In this document: piece by piece, positions 33,901-42,316 of the stretch
Position numbering within the stretch: position 1 is the first letter of the stretch
Layout: each line of letters starts with the position of its first letter
NCBI RefSeq assembly: GCF_003351345.1
Contig: NZ_QQTO01000033.1
Span: 310,001-374,000, forward strand
Length of the DNA: 64,000 bases
Reading direction: 5' to 3'
DNA from: Allobosea caraganae
GTDB taxonomy: Bacteria > Pseudomonadota > Alphaproteobacteria > Rhizobiales > Beijerinckiaceae
Program-made: the position numbers and the translations under genes
The notes under the pieces: generated by a model
Database searches by the model: none
What the model was told of the DNA's origin: nothing
The model's input: the letters and a program-made list of their open reading frames with translations, nothing else

Positions 33901-34674
33901 TTACCGCCCCTTGAACACGGGCTTGCGCTTCTCGACGAAGGCGCGCTGCGCCTCCTTCGCATCCTCGGTATGAGAGAGCGCAACGGTGATCGTCTGCTCG
34001 TAGCGATAGCCGTCGCGCACCGGCATCTCCGCGGTGGTGCTGAAGCCGCGCTTGGCGCCCTGCACGGCGAGCGGGCTCTTGGCCGCGATGATCCGGGCGA
34101 TCTCCAGCGCCGCCGGCATCAGCTCCTCCACCGGCACGACCTTCTCGATGATGCCGAGCCGGTAGAGCTCCTGCGCCGTCACGCGCGTGCCGGTGAAGTA
34201 CAGGTAGCGCGCCTTCGACTTGGTGAAATGCTCCATGACGAAGCTCTGCCCGCCGGAAAGGCCGACATCGACCTCGGGCATCGAGCCATAGGCGGTATCG
34301 GTCGCCAGCATGATGTCGCAGGCCAGCATCAGCGCGAAGCCGGCGCCGAGTGCCGGGCCGTTCACGGCCGCGATCACCGGCTTGGTGCAATCGGCGACGG
34401 CGTAGAAGAACTCGCGGGCGACGCGGTTATGGGAGATGTAGTCGCCCGGCTCTTGCACCAGCCCGACGCGCTCCTTGACGTCGGCCCCGGCCGAGAAGGT
34501 CTTGCCGGCTGCGGTCAGGATGACGACGCGGACGTCGTCGCGGTCGCTGAGCTGGTCGAAGATGCGGATCGCCTCCTCGCGCGTCTCGCGGTTCTGCGCA
34601 TTCACGGGCGGGCGGTTGAAGGTCACGGTGGCGATGAACTCGCTGACCTCGACCTGGAAATGCTTGTAGCTCAT
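33901..34674 (-). CDS. Enoyl-CoA hydratase/isomerase (crotonase) family
   Basis: A 257-residue crotonase-fold protein. The oxyanion-hole segments are KTFSAGADVKE and AAVNGPALGAGFALMLACD, followed by GSMPEVDVGLSGG with one candidate catalytic Glu, and YFTGTRVTAQELYRLGIIEK. Members act on CoA thioesters: hydration, isomerisation or C-C cleavage. No adjacent acyl-CoA ligase or dehydrogenase indicates a pathway. Monocistronic, minus strand. Confidence 0.9.
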   Translation of the reverse strand: MSYKHFQVEVSEFIATVTFNRPPVNAQNRETREEAIRIFDQLSDRDDVRVVILTAAGKTFSAGADVKERVGLVQEPGDYISHNRVAREFFYAVADCTKPVIAAVNGPALGAGFALMLACDIMLATDTAYGSMPEVDVGLSGGQSFVMEHFTKSKARYLYFTGTRVTAQELYRLGIIEKVVPVEELMPAALEIARIIAAKSPLAVQGAKRGFSTTAEMPVRDGYRYEQTITVALSHTEDAKEAQRAFVEKRKPVFKGR

Positions 34675-34793
34675 CGTCGTCCTTCGGCTGGCTGCGGCCG
34701 CAGGTTAGGCGCTGGGCAGGTGCGGCGGAAACGGGGCAGTCCGCAAAGCATTTTTGCGCGTCCCGCAATCGCCCGGTAATCGCGCTGTGGTTT

Positions 34794-35684
34794 TCAGCCG
34801 GGATTATGCCAGTCCTGCGCCGCCTGGCGCAGATGGGCCGAGAGCAGGGTCGCCGCCCGCCGCCGGTCGCCTGAGGCGAGCGCGTCGAGGATGGCGAGGT
34901 GCTCCTCGCAGGATTGCGCGATCTGCCCCAGTGTCAGCTGCGGGAAATCGGCGAATTGATGCATGCGCCGCAAGATGTTCTGCCGCTTCACTGCTTGCAG
35001 GAAGAAGCGGTTGCGCGACCATGAGGCCAGCGTCTCGTGGAAATGCGCATTGACCTGGAACCAGGCGTCGGGCGCGATCTCGGCCGCCGGCTTTGCCATC
35101 AGCGCCTGATGGGCGCCGCGCATCCGCTCCAGCTCGGCCCGGTCGATCCGGTAGTCGAGCTGGCCGAGCGCCGCGCATTCGACCGCCTCGCGGAAGGCGT
35201 AACTCTCGAGGATCGCCTGCGGCGTGTCGAGGCTCTCGCTGAAGCGCCAGCCATGGCCGCGCTGGCGCTGGACCACGCCCTCGGCCGCGAGCTTCTGCAA
35301 GGCCCGGCGGACATCGCCGCGCGAGCTGTTGAAGCGCGCGATCAGCGCGTTCTCGGTGACCTCCTCGCCGATCAGCCCCGAGGAGCGCTCCATCAGGAGC
35401 TTCTGGTAGAGGTCGCCATTGCCGGCCGCCTCCTCGCCGCATTGCTCGATCACCGCCGCATCGATCGGGCGGTTGAGCTTGAAGCCGGCGCCGGGCTCGC
35501 GCCTGAGGATGCCGCGCTCGCTGAGGTCGATCAGCGCCCGGCGCACCGGCGTGCGCGACACGCCGAGCCGGCCGGCCAGCGGCTTCTCCCCGACCTGCAC
35601 CCCAACGGCCCAGGCCTCGTCGCGGCCGAGCCGCAAGATGTCGCCGATGATTTCGTGATGTAACCCGCTCGGCACGGAAGGCAT
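34794..35684 (-). CDS. GntR-type regulator with two winged helices and FCD domain
   Basis: A 296-residue regulator. The first winged helix-turn-helix (about 8-65) contains LAGRLGVSRTPVRRALIDLS. A second comparable DNA-binding unit (about 85-150) contains ENALIARFNSSRGDVRRALQ and VVQRQRGHGWRF. A C-terminal FCD domain follows, with FREAVECAALGQLD and NAHFHETLASWS. The start at 35684 aligns with the paralogue at 40117; an ATG 27 bp further upstream is possible. It is divergent from a C45 hydrolase gene across about 90 bp and probably controls it. Confidence 0.87.
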   Translation of the reverse strand: MPSVPSGLHHEIIGDILRLGRDEAWAVGVQVGEKPLAGRLGVSRTPVRRALIDLSERGILRREPGAGFKLNRPIDAAVIEQCGEEAAGNGDLYQKLLMERSSGLIGEEVTENALIARFNSSRGDVRRALQKLAAEGVVQRQRGHGWRFSESLDTPQAILESYAFREAVECAALGQLDYRIDRAELERMRGAHQALMAKPAAEIAPDAWFQVNAHFHETLASWSRNRFFLQAVKRQNILRRMHQFADFPQLTLGQIAQSCEEHLAILDALASGDRRRAATLLSAHLRQAAQDWHNPG

Positions 35685-35738
35685 CTCCCCAGAGTAATAT
35701 CTTCTTGCCATTGACAGCTACGTTTGGCGATGGCTCCA

Positions 35739-35755
35739 TGCACAACGTTGATGCA
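35739..35755. promoter_or_regulatory. Candidate GntR operator before C45 hydrolase gene
   Basis: A near-perfect dyad TGCA-CAACGTTG-A-TGCA with a fully palindromic CAACGTTG core lies 20 bp before the hydrolase start, within the short divergent spacer. It is a plausible site for the adjacent regulator. Confidence 0.35.
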
Positions 35756-35774
35756 AAAAACACAAGGCCTGTGG

Positions 35775-36926
35775 ATGATCGCGCCGTTTCCCTTCGTCTC
35801 GGTGTCCGGCACGCCCTATGAACGCGGCCGGCAGCATGGCACGGCGGTCACTGAGCGGGTACGCCGCAGCGCGCGCTTCTATTCCGGCCAGCTCGACAAG
35901 CTCGACCTGCGCCCGGGCCAGCGCGAGCAGTTGATCGCCGAGTTCAGCCGCAGCATCGCCGCCTTCGACGGCGCCTATCTCGAGGAGATGCGCGGCATCG
36001 CCGATGGCGCGGGGCTGGAGCTCGACGCGATCATCATGATCAACGCCCGCACCGAGGTCGTCGCCAAGGCCCGGCTGCTCGCCTCGCGTCCCATCGAGGA
36101 TGACGACGAGGACGAGGAGAAGATGGCCGATGGCTGCACCGGCGCCATCATCCTGCCCGAGCGCAGCTGGAGCGGCGGCATCATCCAGGGTCAGAACTGG
36201 GACTGGCAGCCCGAATGCGCCGAGACCGCAATCGTGCTGCGCATCCGCCGCGAGGACGGGCCGGATGTGCTGACCTTCGTTGAGGCCGGTGGGCTCGGCC
36301 GCCACGGCATGAATTCGGCCGGCATCTGCGTCACCGGCAACTACCTGCGCAGCGACCGCGACTATTGCCAGGAGGGCGTGCCGCTGGCGCTGATCCGCCG
36401 CAAGGCGCTGGAGCAGGAGCATCTGGCGCTGTCGATGAAGTTCGTCGCGACGACGCCGAAAGCCTGCTCGACCAACATGATGCTGAGCCAGAACAGCGGC
36501 TTCGCCATCGATTTCGAATGCGCGCCGGACGAGGCCTTCCCCGTCTACCCGCAGGATGGCCTGATCGTGCACGCCAACCACTGGATCAGCCCGGTCGCGC
36601 TGACCAAGCTGCGCGATACCGGCCTCTCATCCTCGCCCGACAGCCATTACCGCGACTGGCGCGTGCGCAAGCTCCTGACCGAGCCGCAGCGCTTCCTGAC
36701 CCGCGAGGACCTCAAGGCCGCGCTCTTCGACGATTTCCTGACGCCCTATGCCGTCTGCCGCCCGCCCCGCACTGGGGCCACCGGCGACCTGACGGCGAGC
36801 GTCGCGATGATCCTGATGGAGCCTGGGCTCGGCATCATGGAGGTCGCGCCGCTGCCGGCGCTGAACCGCAACTTCACCTGCTACAGCCTCAAGGACGATC
36901 CGGTCGCCGTCGAAGTCGCGGCGTGA
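35775..36926 (+). CDS. C45 family autoproteolytic acyltransferase/hydrolase (copy 1)
   Basis: A 383-residue protein of the acyl-CoA:6-aminopenicillanic-acid acyltransferase-like (C45, Ntn-hydrolase) family. The predicted autocleavage is between Gly120 and Cys121 in ADGCTGAIILPE, making Cys121 the N-terminal nucleophile of the beta chain. Diagnostic segments are VSGTPYERGRQHG, NARTEVVAKAR, GQNWDWQPE and GLIVHANHW. A run of acidic residues (109-115) precedes the cut. There is no signal peptide, so it acts in the cytoplasm, cleaving or transferring an amide-linked acyl group. It is followed 80 bp later by a family-5 receptor, suggesting it processes the imported ligand. Closely paralogous to 41085-42227. 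Confidence 0.87.
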   Translation: MIAPFPFVSVSGTPYERGRQHGTAVTERVRRSARFYSGQLDKLDLRPGQREQLIAEFSRSIAAFDGAYLEEMRGIADGAGLELDAIIMINARTEVVAKARLLASRPIEDDDEDEEKMADGCTGAIILPERSWSGGIIQGQNWDWQPECAETAIVLRIRREDGPDVLTFVEAGGLGRHGMNSAGICVTGNYLRSDRDYCQEGVPLALIRRKALEQEHLALSMKFVATTPKACSTNMMLSQNSGFAIDFECAPDEAFPVYPQDGLIVHANHWISPVALTKLRDTGLSSSPDSHYRDWRVRKLLTEPQRFLTREDLKAALFDDFLTPYAVCRPPRTGATGDLTASVAMILMEPGLGIMEVAPLPALNRNFTCYSLKDDPVAVEVAA

Positions 36927-36934
36927 TCGCCAAA

Positions 36935-36978
36935 GCATTTTCGAGCGAAGTGGAGGCCGGTTCGCGTGAAGAAAATGC
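36935..36978. repeat. Hairpin between C45 gene and receptor gene
   Basis: Perfect 8-bp arms GCATTTTC (36935-36942) and GAAAATGC (36971-36978) enclose GAGCGAAGTGGAGGCCGGTT-type sequence reminiscent of the 102-bp repeat core. It lies within an apparent operon and may lower readthrough or stabilise the receptor message. Confidence 0.5.
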
Positions 36979-37006
36979 ATCGGATCAGAAGGGAAGGGTG
37001 CTCGTC

Positions 37007-38551
37007 ATGACACGCACTTGGCTCGCCGCGCTTGCCGTTCTCTCCGGCCTCGGTGCCACGCCGCTCGCGGCGCAGACGCTGACCGTCGCGCTCAAGGCCG
37101 ACATCCGTGGCATCAACCCCGGCGTCAACCGCGACGACGATACCGACGCCGTGACGCTGCACATGGTCGAGGGGCTCGTCGCCTATCGCGAGGGCGGCAC
37201 GGTCGGCCCGATGCTGGCCGAGACGATCGAGACCTCGCCGGATGGGCTGACCTACAGCTTCGCGCTGCGCAAGGGCCTGACCTTCCATAACGGCGCGCCC
37301 GTGACCGCCGAAGATGTGGTCTGGAGCTGGCAGCGCTACATGGACCCGAAGACGGAGTGGCGCTGCCTCGCCGATTTCGACGGCCGCAACGGGCTCAAGG
37401 TCGAGGCGATCGAGGCGGTCTCGCCCACCACCGTGCGCATGCGCATCAACGAGCCGAACGCGCTCTTCCTGTTCTCGCTCGCCCGCACCGATTGCGGCAG
37501 CGCCGCCGTGATTCACAAGGATTCGCTCAAACCCGATGGCAGCTGGGACAAGCCGGTCGGCACCGGCCCATTCAAGTTCAGCGAGTGGAAGCGCGGCCAG
37601 CAGATCGTGCTGACGAAGTTCGACGGCTACCAGTCGCTGCCCGGCGGGCTCGACGGCTTCGCCGGTGGCAAGCGCCCGCTCGTGCCGGAGGTCAAGTTTC
37701 TGATCGTGCCTGACTCATCCTCGGTCAAGGCCGGCCAGCAATCCGGGCAGATCGATATCGCTGAGGTGCTCAGCTCCGATGTCGCGGCCCTGCGCAAGGA
37801 GCCCGGCATCAAGGTCCAGACCGTGCCGACCGCGGCGCGCCATGCGCTGCTCTTCCAGACCAACGATCCTGTCTTCAGGAAGCCGGCGATGCGGCGGGCT
37901 CTGGCGGCCGCGATCGATTTCGGCCAGCTCGTCGCGATCATCTCCGATCTCGACGTCAAGCCGAACAACTCGACCATCCACGCCAAGTCGACCTACCATA
38001 GCGAGGTCCAGAACCTCTCCTACCAGTACGATCCGGCACAGGCGAAGAAGCTGCTCGCCGAGGCCGGCTACAAGGGCGAGCGGCTGAAGATCACCACCAA
38101 CAACCGAAAATCCTCGCCGAGCTTCAACATCGCGGTGGTGCTGCAGTCGATGTTCCAGGCGGTCGGCGTCAACGCGGATATCGACGTCGTCGAATGGGCG
38201 ACCCACATGGATCGGTTCCTCAAGGGGAACTACCAGCTCATGGTCCATTCCTATTCGGCCAGGCTCGACCCGGCGCTGAGCTTCGAGCATTTCACCGGCC
38301 CCAAGGCCGACCAGCCGCGCAAGGTCTGGGACGATCCCGCCGTGATCGCGCTGCTCGACAAGGCCTCGAAGATCGAGAACGTCACCGAGCGCCAGGCGAT
38401 CTTCGACGACCTGCACAAGCGCATGATCGCCGACGCGCCGCTGGTGATGCTGTTCAATTCGGTCGAGGCCTGGGCCTCGACGGCTCGTGTCGATGGCTTC
38501 GTGCCGTGGGAGTCGCGCGTTCGGGCCTGGGAAGTCAGCCTGAAGCGGTAG
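37007..38551 (+). CDS. ABC transporter substrate-binding protein, family 5 (receptor A of four)
   Basis: A 514-residue periplasmic receptor of the peptide/opine class with a cleavable signal (LAALAVLSGLGATPLAAQ). The mature start TLTVALKADIRGINPGVNRD is shared with the receptors at 42317 and 45556. A cysteine pair (WRCL and RTDCG) is conserved among all four paralogues in this region and may form a disulfide. Ligand-fold marks are YSFALRKGLTFHNG and KPVGTGPFKFSEWKRG. A GGAAGGG site precedes the ATG. There is no adjacent permease; it probably docks on the translocon at 47142-50565. Confidence 0.9.
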   Translation: MTRTWLAALAVLSGLGATPLAAQTLTVALKADIRGINPGVNRDDDTDAVTLHMVEGLVAYREGGTVGPMLAETIETSPDGLTYSFALRKGLTFHNGAPVTAEDVVWSWQRYMDPKTEWRCLADFDGRNGLKVEAIEAVSPTTVRMRINEPNALFLFSLARTDCGSAAVIHKDSLKPDGSWDKPVGTGPFKFSEWKRGQQIVLTKFDGYQSLPGGLDGFAGGKRPLVPEVKFLIVPDSSSVKAGQQSGQIDIAEVLSSDVAALRKEPGIKVQTVPTAARHALLFQTNDPVFRKPAMRRALAAAIDFGQLVAIISDLDVKPNNSTIHAKSTYHSEVQNLSYQYDPAQAKKLLAEAGYKGERLKITTNNRKSSPSFNIAVVLQSMFQAVGVNADIDVVEWATHMDRFLKGNYQLMVHSYSARLDPALSFEHFTGPKADQPRKVWDDPAVIALLDKASKIENVTERQAIFDDLHKRMIADAPLVMLFNSVEAWASTARVDGFVPWESRVRAWEVSLKR

Positions 38552-38562
38552 TCCAGCCGCCG

Positions 38563-38657
38563 CCGTCATGCTCGGGCTTGTCCCGAGCATCCACGTCTTA
38601 CCGACCGCATGCGACGGGCGAAGACGTGGATGGTCGCCACAAGGGCGACCATGACGG
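38563..38657. terminator. Complex hairpin between convergent genes
   Basis: Nested dyads: CCGTCATG / CATGACGG outer arms, ATGCTCGGG / CCCGAGCAT, and ATCCACGTCTT / AAGACGTGGAT. The element separates the convergent receptor and aminotransferase genes and is likely to stop transcription from both sides. Similar mosaics occur widely in related genomes. Confidence 0.6.
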
Positions 38658-38667
38658 GGAGGGCGTC

Positions 38668-40005
38668 TCAGTCCAGCGTCGCCAGCGCGCCCTCGATCAC
38701 GCCAAAAACCTCGTCGATCTCGCTCTGCGAGATGATCAGCGGCGGCGACAGCACGATCGTGTCGCCCGAGCCGCGCACCAGCACGCCGGCATCGAGGCAG
38801 GCCTTCGCCCCTGCCGCGCCGCGCGTTCCGGCCGCACCTGGCTTCGGCGAAAGCTCGATCGCGCAGAGCAGGCCGAGCGTGCGGATGTCGGCCACATGCG
38901 GCGCGCCCTTCAGCTGGTGCGCCCGCGCCTGCCAGGTGACCGAACTCGCCTTGGCCTGCGCGATGATGCCCTGCTCGGCGAAGACGTCGAGCGTCGCCAG
39001 GCCGGCAGCGCAAGCGAGGGGATGGGCCGAGTAGGTGTAGCCGTGGAACAGCTCGATTACGTCGGGCGGCCCGGCCATGAAGGCGCCGTAGACATCGCCG
39101 GAGACGATGACGCCGCCCATCGGCACCGAGCCATTGGTCATGCCCTTGGCGCAGGTGATGATATCGGGCGTGACGCCGAGCGCCTGCGCCGCGAAGGGGG
39201 CGCCGAGCCGGCCGAAGCCGGTGATGACCTCGTCGAAGATCAGGAGGATGCCGTGTTTGTCGCAGATCGCGCGCAGGCGCTCGAGATAGCCCTTTGGTGG
39301 CGGATAGACCCCGCCCGAGCCGATCACCGGCTCGACGATCACCGCGGCGACGCTGAGCGGGTCATGCACGTCGAGCAGCTTTTCGAGATCCTCGGCATAG
39401 GCCGCGCCGCGCTCCGGCTGGCCGAGCGAGAAGGCAAGGCCGGCATCATAGGGCAAAGGCAGGTGCGCCACCTCTGGCAGCAGCGGCCCGAAGCCGCGCT
39501 TCTGCCGGCCGAGCCCGGCGACCGAGAGCCCGCCGAAGCCCATGCCGTGATAGCCCTTGGCCCGGCCGATCAGTTTGGTCCGGCGCGCATCGCCCCTCGC
39601 ATGATGATAGGCGCGGGCGATCTTCAGCGCCGTGTCGACCGCCTCCGAGCCGGAATTGACGAAGAAGACATGGTCGAGCCCCTCCGGCGCGAAATCGCAG
39701 AGACGGGCTGCATAGGCCTGCGCTGCCGGGTGGCTCATCTTGAAGGAGGAGACGAAGTCGAGCCGGCCGGCCGCCTCGCGGATGGCCTCGACGATGTGCT
39801 GCTGGGCATGGCCGGCATTGACGCACCAGAGCCCGGCCATGCCGTCGAGCACGCGCCGGCCTTCCGGCGTGATGTAATGCATGCCCTCGGCGCGGTCGAA
39901 CAGGATCGGATCCTGCCGGAAGGCGCGCATCGGCGTGAACGGCATCCAGAACGCGTCCGGCTCATTGCCGCGCTCGGCTTCGCTGCGAAGGGCTGTGGCT
40001 GGCAT
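38668..40005 (-). CDS. Class III aminotransferase (omega-amino acid:pyruvate type)
   Basis: A 445-residue fold-type I PLP enzyme. The catalytic Lys287 is in ITCAKGMTNGSVPMGG and the PLP-pairing Asp258 in LLIFDEVITGFGRLG. Other marks are DHVFFVNSGSEAVDTALKIA and the opening FWMPFTPMRAFRQDP, typical of beta-alanine/omega-amino acid:pyruvate transaminases. It transfers the amino group of a terminal amine to pyruvate. Lying between two hydrolase-receptor modules, it may deaminate an amine released from an acylated ligand. The chosen start omits a poorly conserved 28-residue extension. Confidence 0.9.
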   Translation of the reverse strand: MPATALRSEAERGNEPDAFWMPFTPMRAFRQDPILFDRAEGMHYITPEGRRVLDGMAGLWCVNAGHAQQHIVEAIREAAGRLDFVSSFKMSHPAAQAYAARLCDFAPEGLDHVFFVNSGSEAVDTALKIARAYHHARGDARRTKLIGRAKGYHGMGFGGLSVAGLGRQKRGFGPLLPEVAHLPLPYDAGLAFSLGQPERGAAYAEDLEKLLDVHDPLSVAAVIVEPVIGSGGVYPPPKGYLERLRAICDKHGILLIFDEVITGFGRLGAPFAAQALGVTPDIITCAKGMTNGSVPMGGVIVSGDVYGAFMAGPPDVIELFHGYTYSAHPLACAAGLATLDVFAEQGIIAQAKASSVTWQARAHQLKGAPHVADIRTLGLLCAIELSPKPGAAGTRGAAGAKACLDAGVLVRGSGDTIVLSPPLIISQSEIDEVFGVIEGALATLD

Positions 40006-40116
40006 GTCTGGTCTCCGGCGCGCAGGGATTGCCGCACCGGCAGCGCCGAGGCGGTGCCGGATAGTGTGTTTTAATAAAAGAAAAGACAATAGAGGATAGT
40101 GGCCTTACGGCAGCCC

Positions 40117-41001
40117 TCAACTCGGCTTGCCGTCCGGACCGCGCAGCAGGCTGGCGCGCTGGAGATGCCGCCGCATCAGGGCCGAGGCGACCTCGCGATC
40201 GCCAGCCTCGACATAGTCGAGCATCTGCAGGTGCTCGGTGCAGTTCACCTCGACGCGCTCGAAGCCGAAGATCCAGTCATAATTGGAGAGGCGCCGGAGC
40301 TGGTTCTGCCGCTTGATCGCGGCATGGATGAAGCGGTTGCCGGAGGCCTCCGCCAGACCCTCGTGGAAATCGGCATTCATCTCGTAGAAGGAGATGGCGG
40401 AGCTGTCCCGCCACGGCCGCTTCAGCGTCTCGTGATGGCGCGAGCGCATCTCGTCGATCCAGCCTGGCTCGACCCGGAAGCCGGGCTCCAGCAGTGCCAT
40501 CGGCTCGATCATCTGCCGGAAGCGGTAGGCTTCGTCGTGGACGGAGAGGTCGCGCGGCGCCAGCAGGAAGCGCCAGCCATAGCCCGGCTTGCGCTCGATC
40601 ATGCCGAGATCGGCGAGGCGGGCGAGCAGGCGCTGCACCTCCGGCCGGCCGAGTTCGTAGCGCCGCATCACCTCCATCTCGGAGATCTCGTCTGCGATCA
40701 GCCCGGCCTCGCGGTCATGCGCCAGCTTGACCAAAGCAAGCTCGGTCGCATCCGGCGTCGCATTCGCGTCGCTGGCGACGCCGGGCAGGGCGACCAGTTC
40801 GACGCCCTTGTTGGAATGGCGGCGCACGAAGCCTTGCTCGGCGAGATGGTCGATCGCGGCGCGCACCGGCGTGCGCGAGACGTTCAGGCGCTTGGCCGTG
40901 CTGTTCTCGTTGAGCCAGGTGCCGGCCTCCAGCCCATCATCGCGCGCCATTTGCAGGATGGCCTCCGCGATCTCGCGCTGAAGCCGGGTCGGGTTTGCCA
41001 T
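40117..41001 (-). CDS. GntR-type regulator with two winged helices and FCD domain (paralogue)
   Basis: A 294-residue regulator with the same uncommon layout as 34794-35684. Winged helix 1 (about 8-68) contains KRLNVSRTPVRAAIDHLAEQ. Winged helix 2 (about 90-155) contains VMRRYELGRPEVQRLLARLA and IERKPGYGWRF. An FCD domain follows, with FRQMIEPMALLEP and NADFHEGLAEAS. It is divergent from the second C45 hydrolase gene, repeating the arrangement of the first module. This implies duplication of a whole regulator-hydrolase-receptor unit. Confidence 0.88.
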   Translation of the reverse strand: MANPTRLQREIAEAILQMARDDGLEAGTWLNENSTAKRLNVSRTPVRAAIDHLAEQGFVRRHSNKGVELVALPGVASDANATPDATELALVKLAHDREAGLIADEISEMEVMRRYELGRPEVQRLLARLADLGMIERKPGYGWRFLLAPRDLSVHDEAYRFRQMIEPMALLEPGFRVEPGWIDEMRSRHHETLKRPWRDSSAISFYEMNADFHEGLAEASGNRFIHAAIKRQNQLRRLSNYDWIFGFERVEVNCTEHLQMLDYVEAGDREVASALMRRHLQRASLLRGPDGKPS

Positions 41002-41032
41002 GAAAATGCTCTTGCCTGTCTTAGATCAAGAT

Positions 41033-41044
41033 GAAATACATTTC
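41033..41044. promoter_or_regulatory. Candidate operator before second C45 gene
   Basis: A perfect short dyad GAAAT-AC-ATTTC lies in the 83-bp divergent spacer, about 40 bp before the hydrolase start. Supported only by symmetry and position. Confidence 0.25.
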
Positions 41045-41084
41045 TTTTCGGCGGTACGCCAGTACGCGCGAGGAGGCCCTGCCA

Positions 41085-42227
41085 ATGGTTGAACCCTTTC
41101 CCTTCGTCGATGTCTCCGGCACGCCCTATGAGCGCGGCCGCCAGCATGGTGCCGCCGTGACCAAGCGCGTCAAGCGCTCGATCGAGCTCTATGGCGGCCA
41201 GCTCACCGAGCTCGGCTATGACGCCGCCGCCAAGACCCGGCTGATCGACGCCTTCGCCCGCGAGATCGAGGCCTTTGGCGCCCATTATGTCGAGGAGATG
41301 CGCGGCATCGCCGACGGTGCCGGCGTCACGCTCGAAGACATCGTGATGATCAACGCCCGCACCGAGGTCGTGGCCAAGGCTCGGCTGGAGAAGGCCAAGC
41401 CCGTCGAGGCCGGCGAGGAGCTCGACGACGGCTGCACCGGCGCGGTGATCATGCCGGAGCGCAGCGCCACCGGCGAGCTGATCCACGGCCAGAACTGGGA
41501 CTGGAAGGCCGAGTGCGCCGAGACCGCGATCGTGCTGCGCGTGCGCCGCGACGACGGCCCGGATTTCCTCACCTTCGTCGAGGCCGGCGGCCTCGCACGC
41601 TGCGGCATGAACGCGGCCGGCGTCTCGATCACCGCCAACTACCTCGAATGCGAGCGCGACTTCACGCAGGTCGGCGTGCCGCTGGCGCTGATCCGGCGCA
41701 AGGTGCTGGAGCAGGAGCATTTCGCCATGGCGATGAAGGCGGTCGCGGCAACGCCAAAGTCCTGCTCCAACAACATGATGCTCTCGACCGTCGCCGGCTT
41801 CGCCATCGACTTCGAATGCGCGCCGGATGCCGCCTTCCCGATCTATCCCGAGGATGGCCTAATCGTGCACGCCAACCACTGGGTTGGCCAGATCGCGCTA
41901 ACCAAGATCACCGATACCGGCACGCCGCGCGTGCCCGAGAGCTTCTATCGCGACTGGCGCGTCAAGAAGCTGCTGAACGAAGCCGGCCGCAAGCTGAGCG
42001 TCGATGACCTGAAGAATGCGCTCTTCGACGATTTCCTGACGCCTTACGCCGTCTGCCGGCCGCCACGTCCCAACGAGACCGGCAATCTCTCGGCCACGGT
42101 CTCGATGGTGATCATGCAGCCGGCGCGCGGGATCATGGAAGTCGCGCCGCTGCCGGCGCTGAACCGCCAGTTCACCCGCTACAGCCTGACCGAGGAGCCG
42201 GTCACGCTGGCGGTCGCAGCCGAATGA
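41085..42227 (+). CDS. C45 family autoproteolytic acyltransferase/hydrolase (copy 2)
   Basis: A 380-residue paralogue of 35775-36926, closely similar throughout. The predicted cleavage and nucleophile is Cys117 in DDGCTGAVIMPE. The acidic stretch before the cut is shorter by four residues than in copy 1. Shared segments are DVSGTPYERGRQHG, INARTEVVAKAR, GQNWDWKAE and LPALNRQFTRYSL. A strong GAGGAGG site precedes the ATG at 41085. Cytoplasmic, probably an amide acyl hydrolase. The following receptor gene begins 89 bp downstream. Confidence 0.88.
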   Translation: MVEPFPFVDVSGTPYERGRQHGAAVTKRVKRSIELYGGQLTELGYDAAAKTRLIDAFAREIEAFGAHYVEEMRGIADGAGVTLEDIVMINARTEVVAKARLEKAKPVEAGEELDDGCTGAVIMPERSATGELIHGQNWDWKAECAETAIVLRVRRDDGPDFLTFVEAGGLARCGMNAAGVSITANYLECERDFTQVGVPLALIRRKVLEQEHFAMAMKAVAATPKSCSNNMMLSTVAGFAIDFECAPDAAFPIYPEDGLIVHANHWVGQIALTKITDTGTPRVPESFYRDWRVKKLLNEAGRKLSVDDLKNALFDDFLTPYAVCRPPRPNETGNLSATVSMVIMQPARGIMEVAPLPALNRQFTRYSLTEEPVTLAVAAE

Positions 42228-42316
42228 CGTTGGAGAAGTAGGTTTGCGCGGCGCGGAGACCGGAGAGGGCGGCCCGCGCCGGGCAATCTGAAACGCAGAA
42301 AGACGGAGGAGTGATC

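Noticed and set aside
26346..34674. Single ethanolamine/choline catabolic operon (eutBC, GMC choline dehydrogenase, receptors)
   Set aside because: The genes lie on alternating strands with separate terminators, there is no betaine aldehyde dehydrogenase or choline transporter, and the Bug receptors have no membrane partners.
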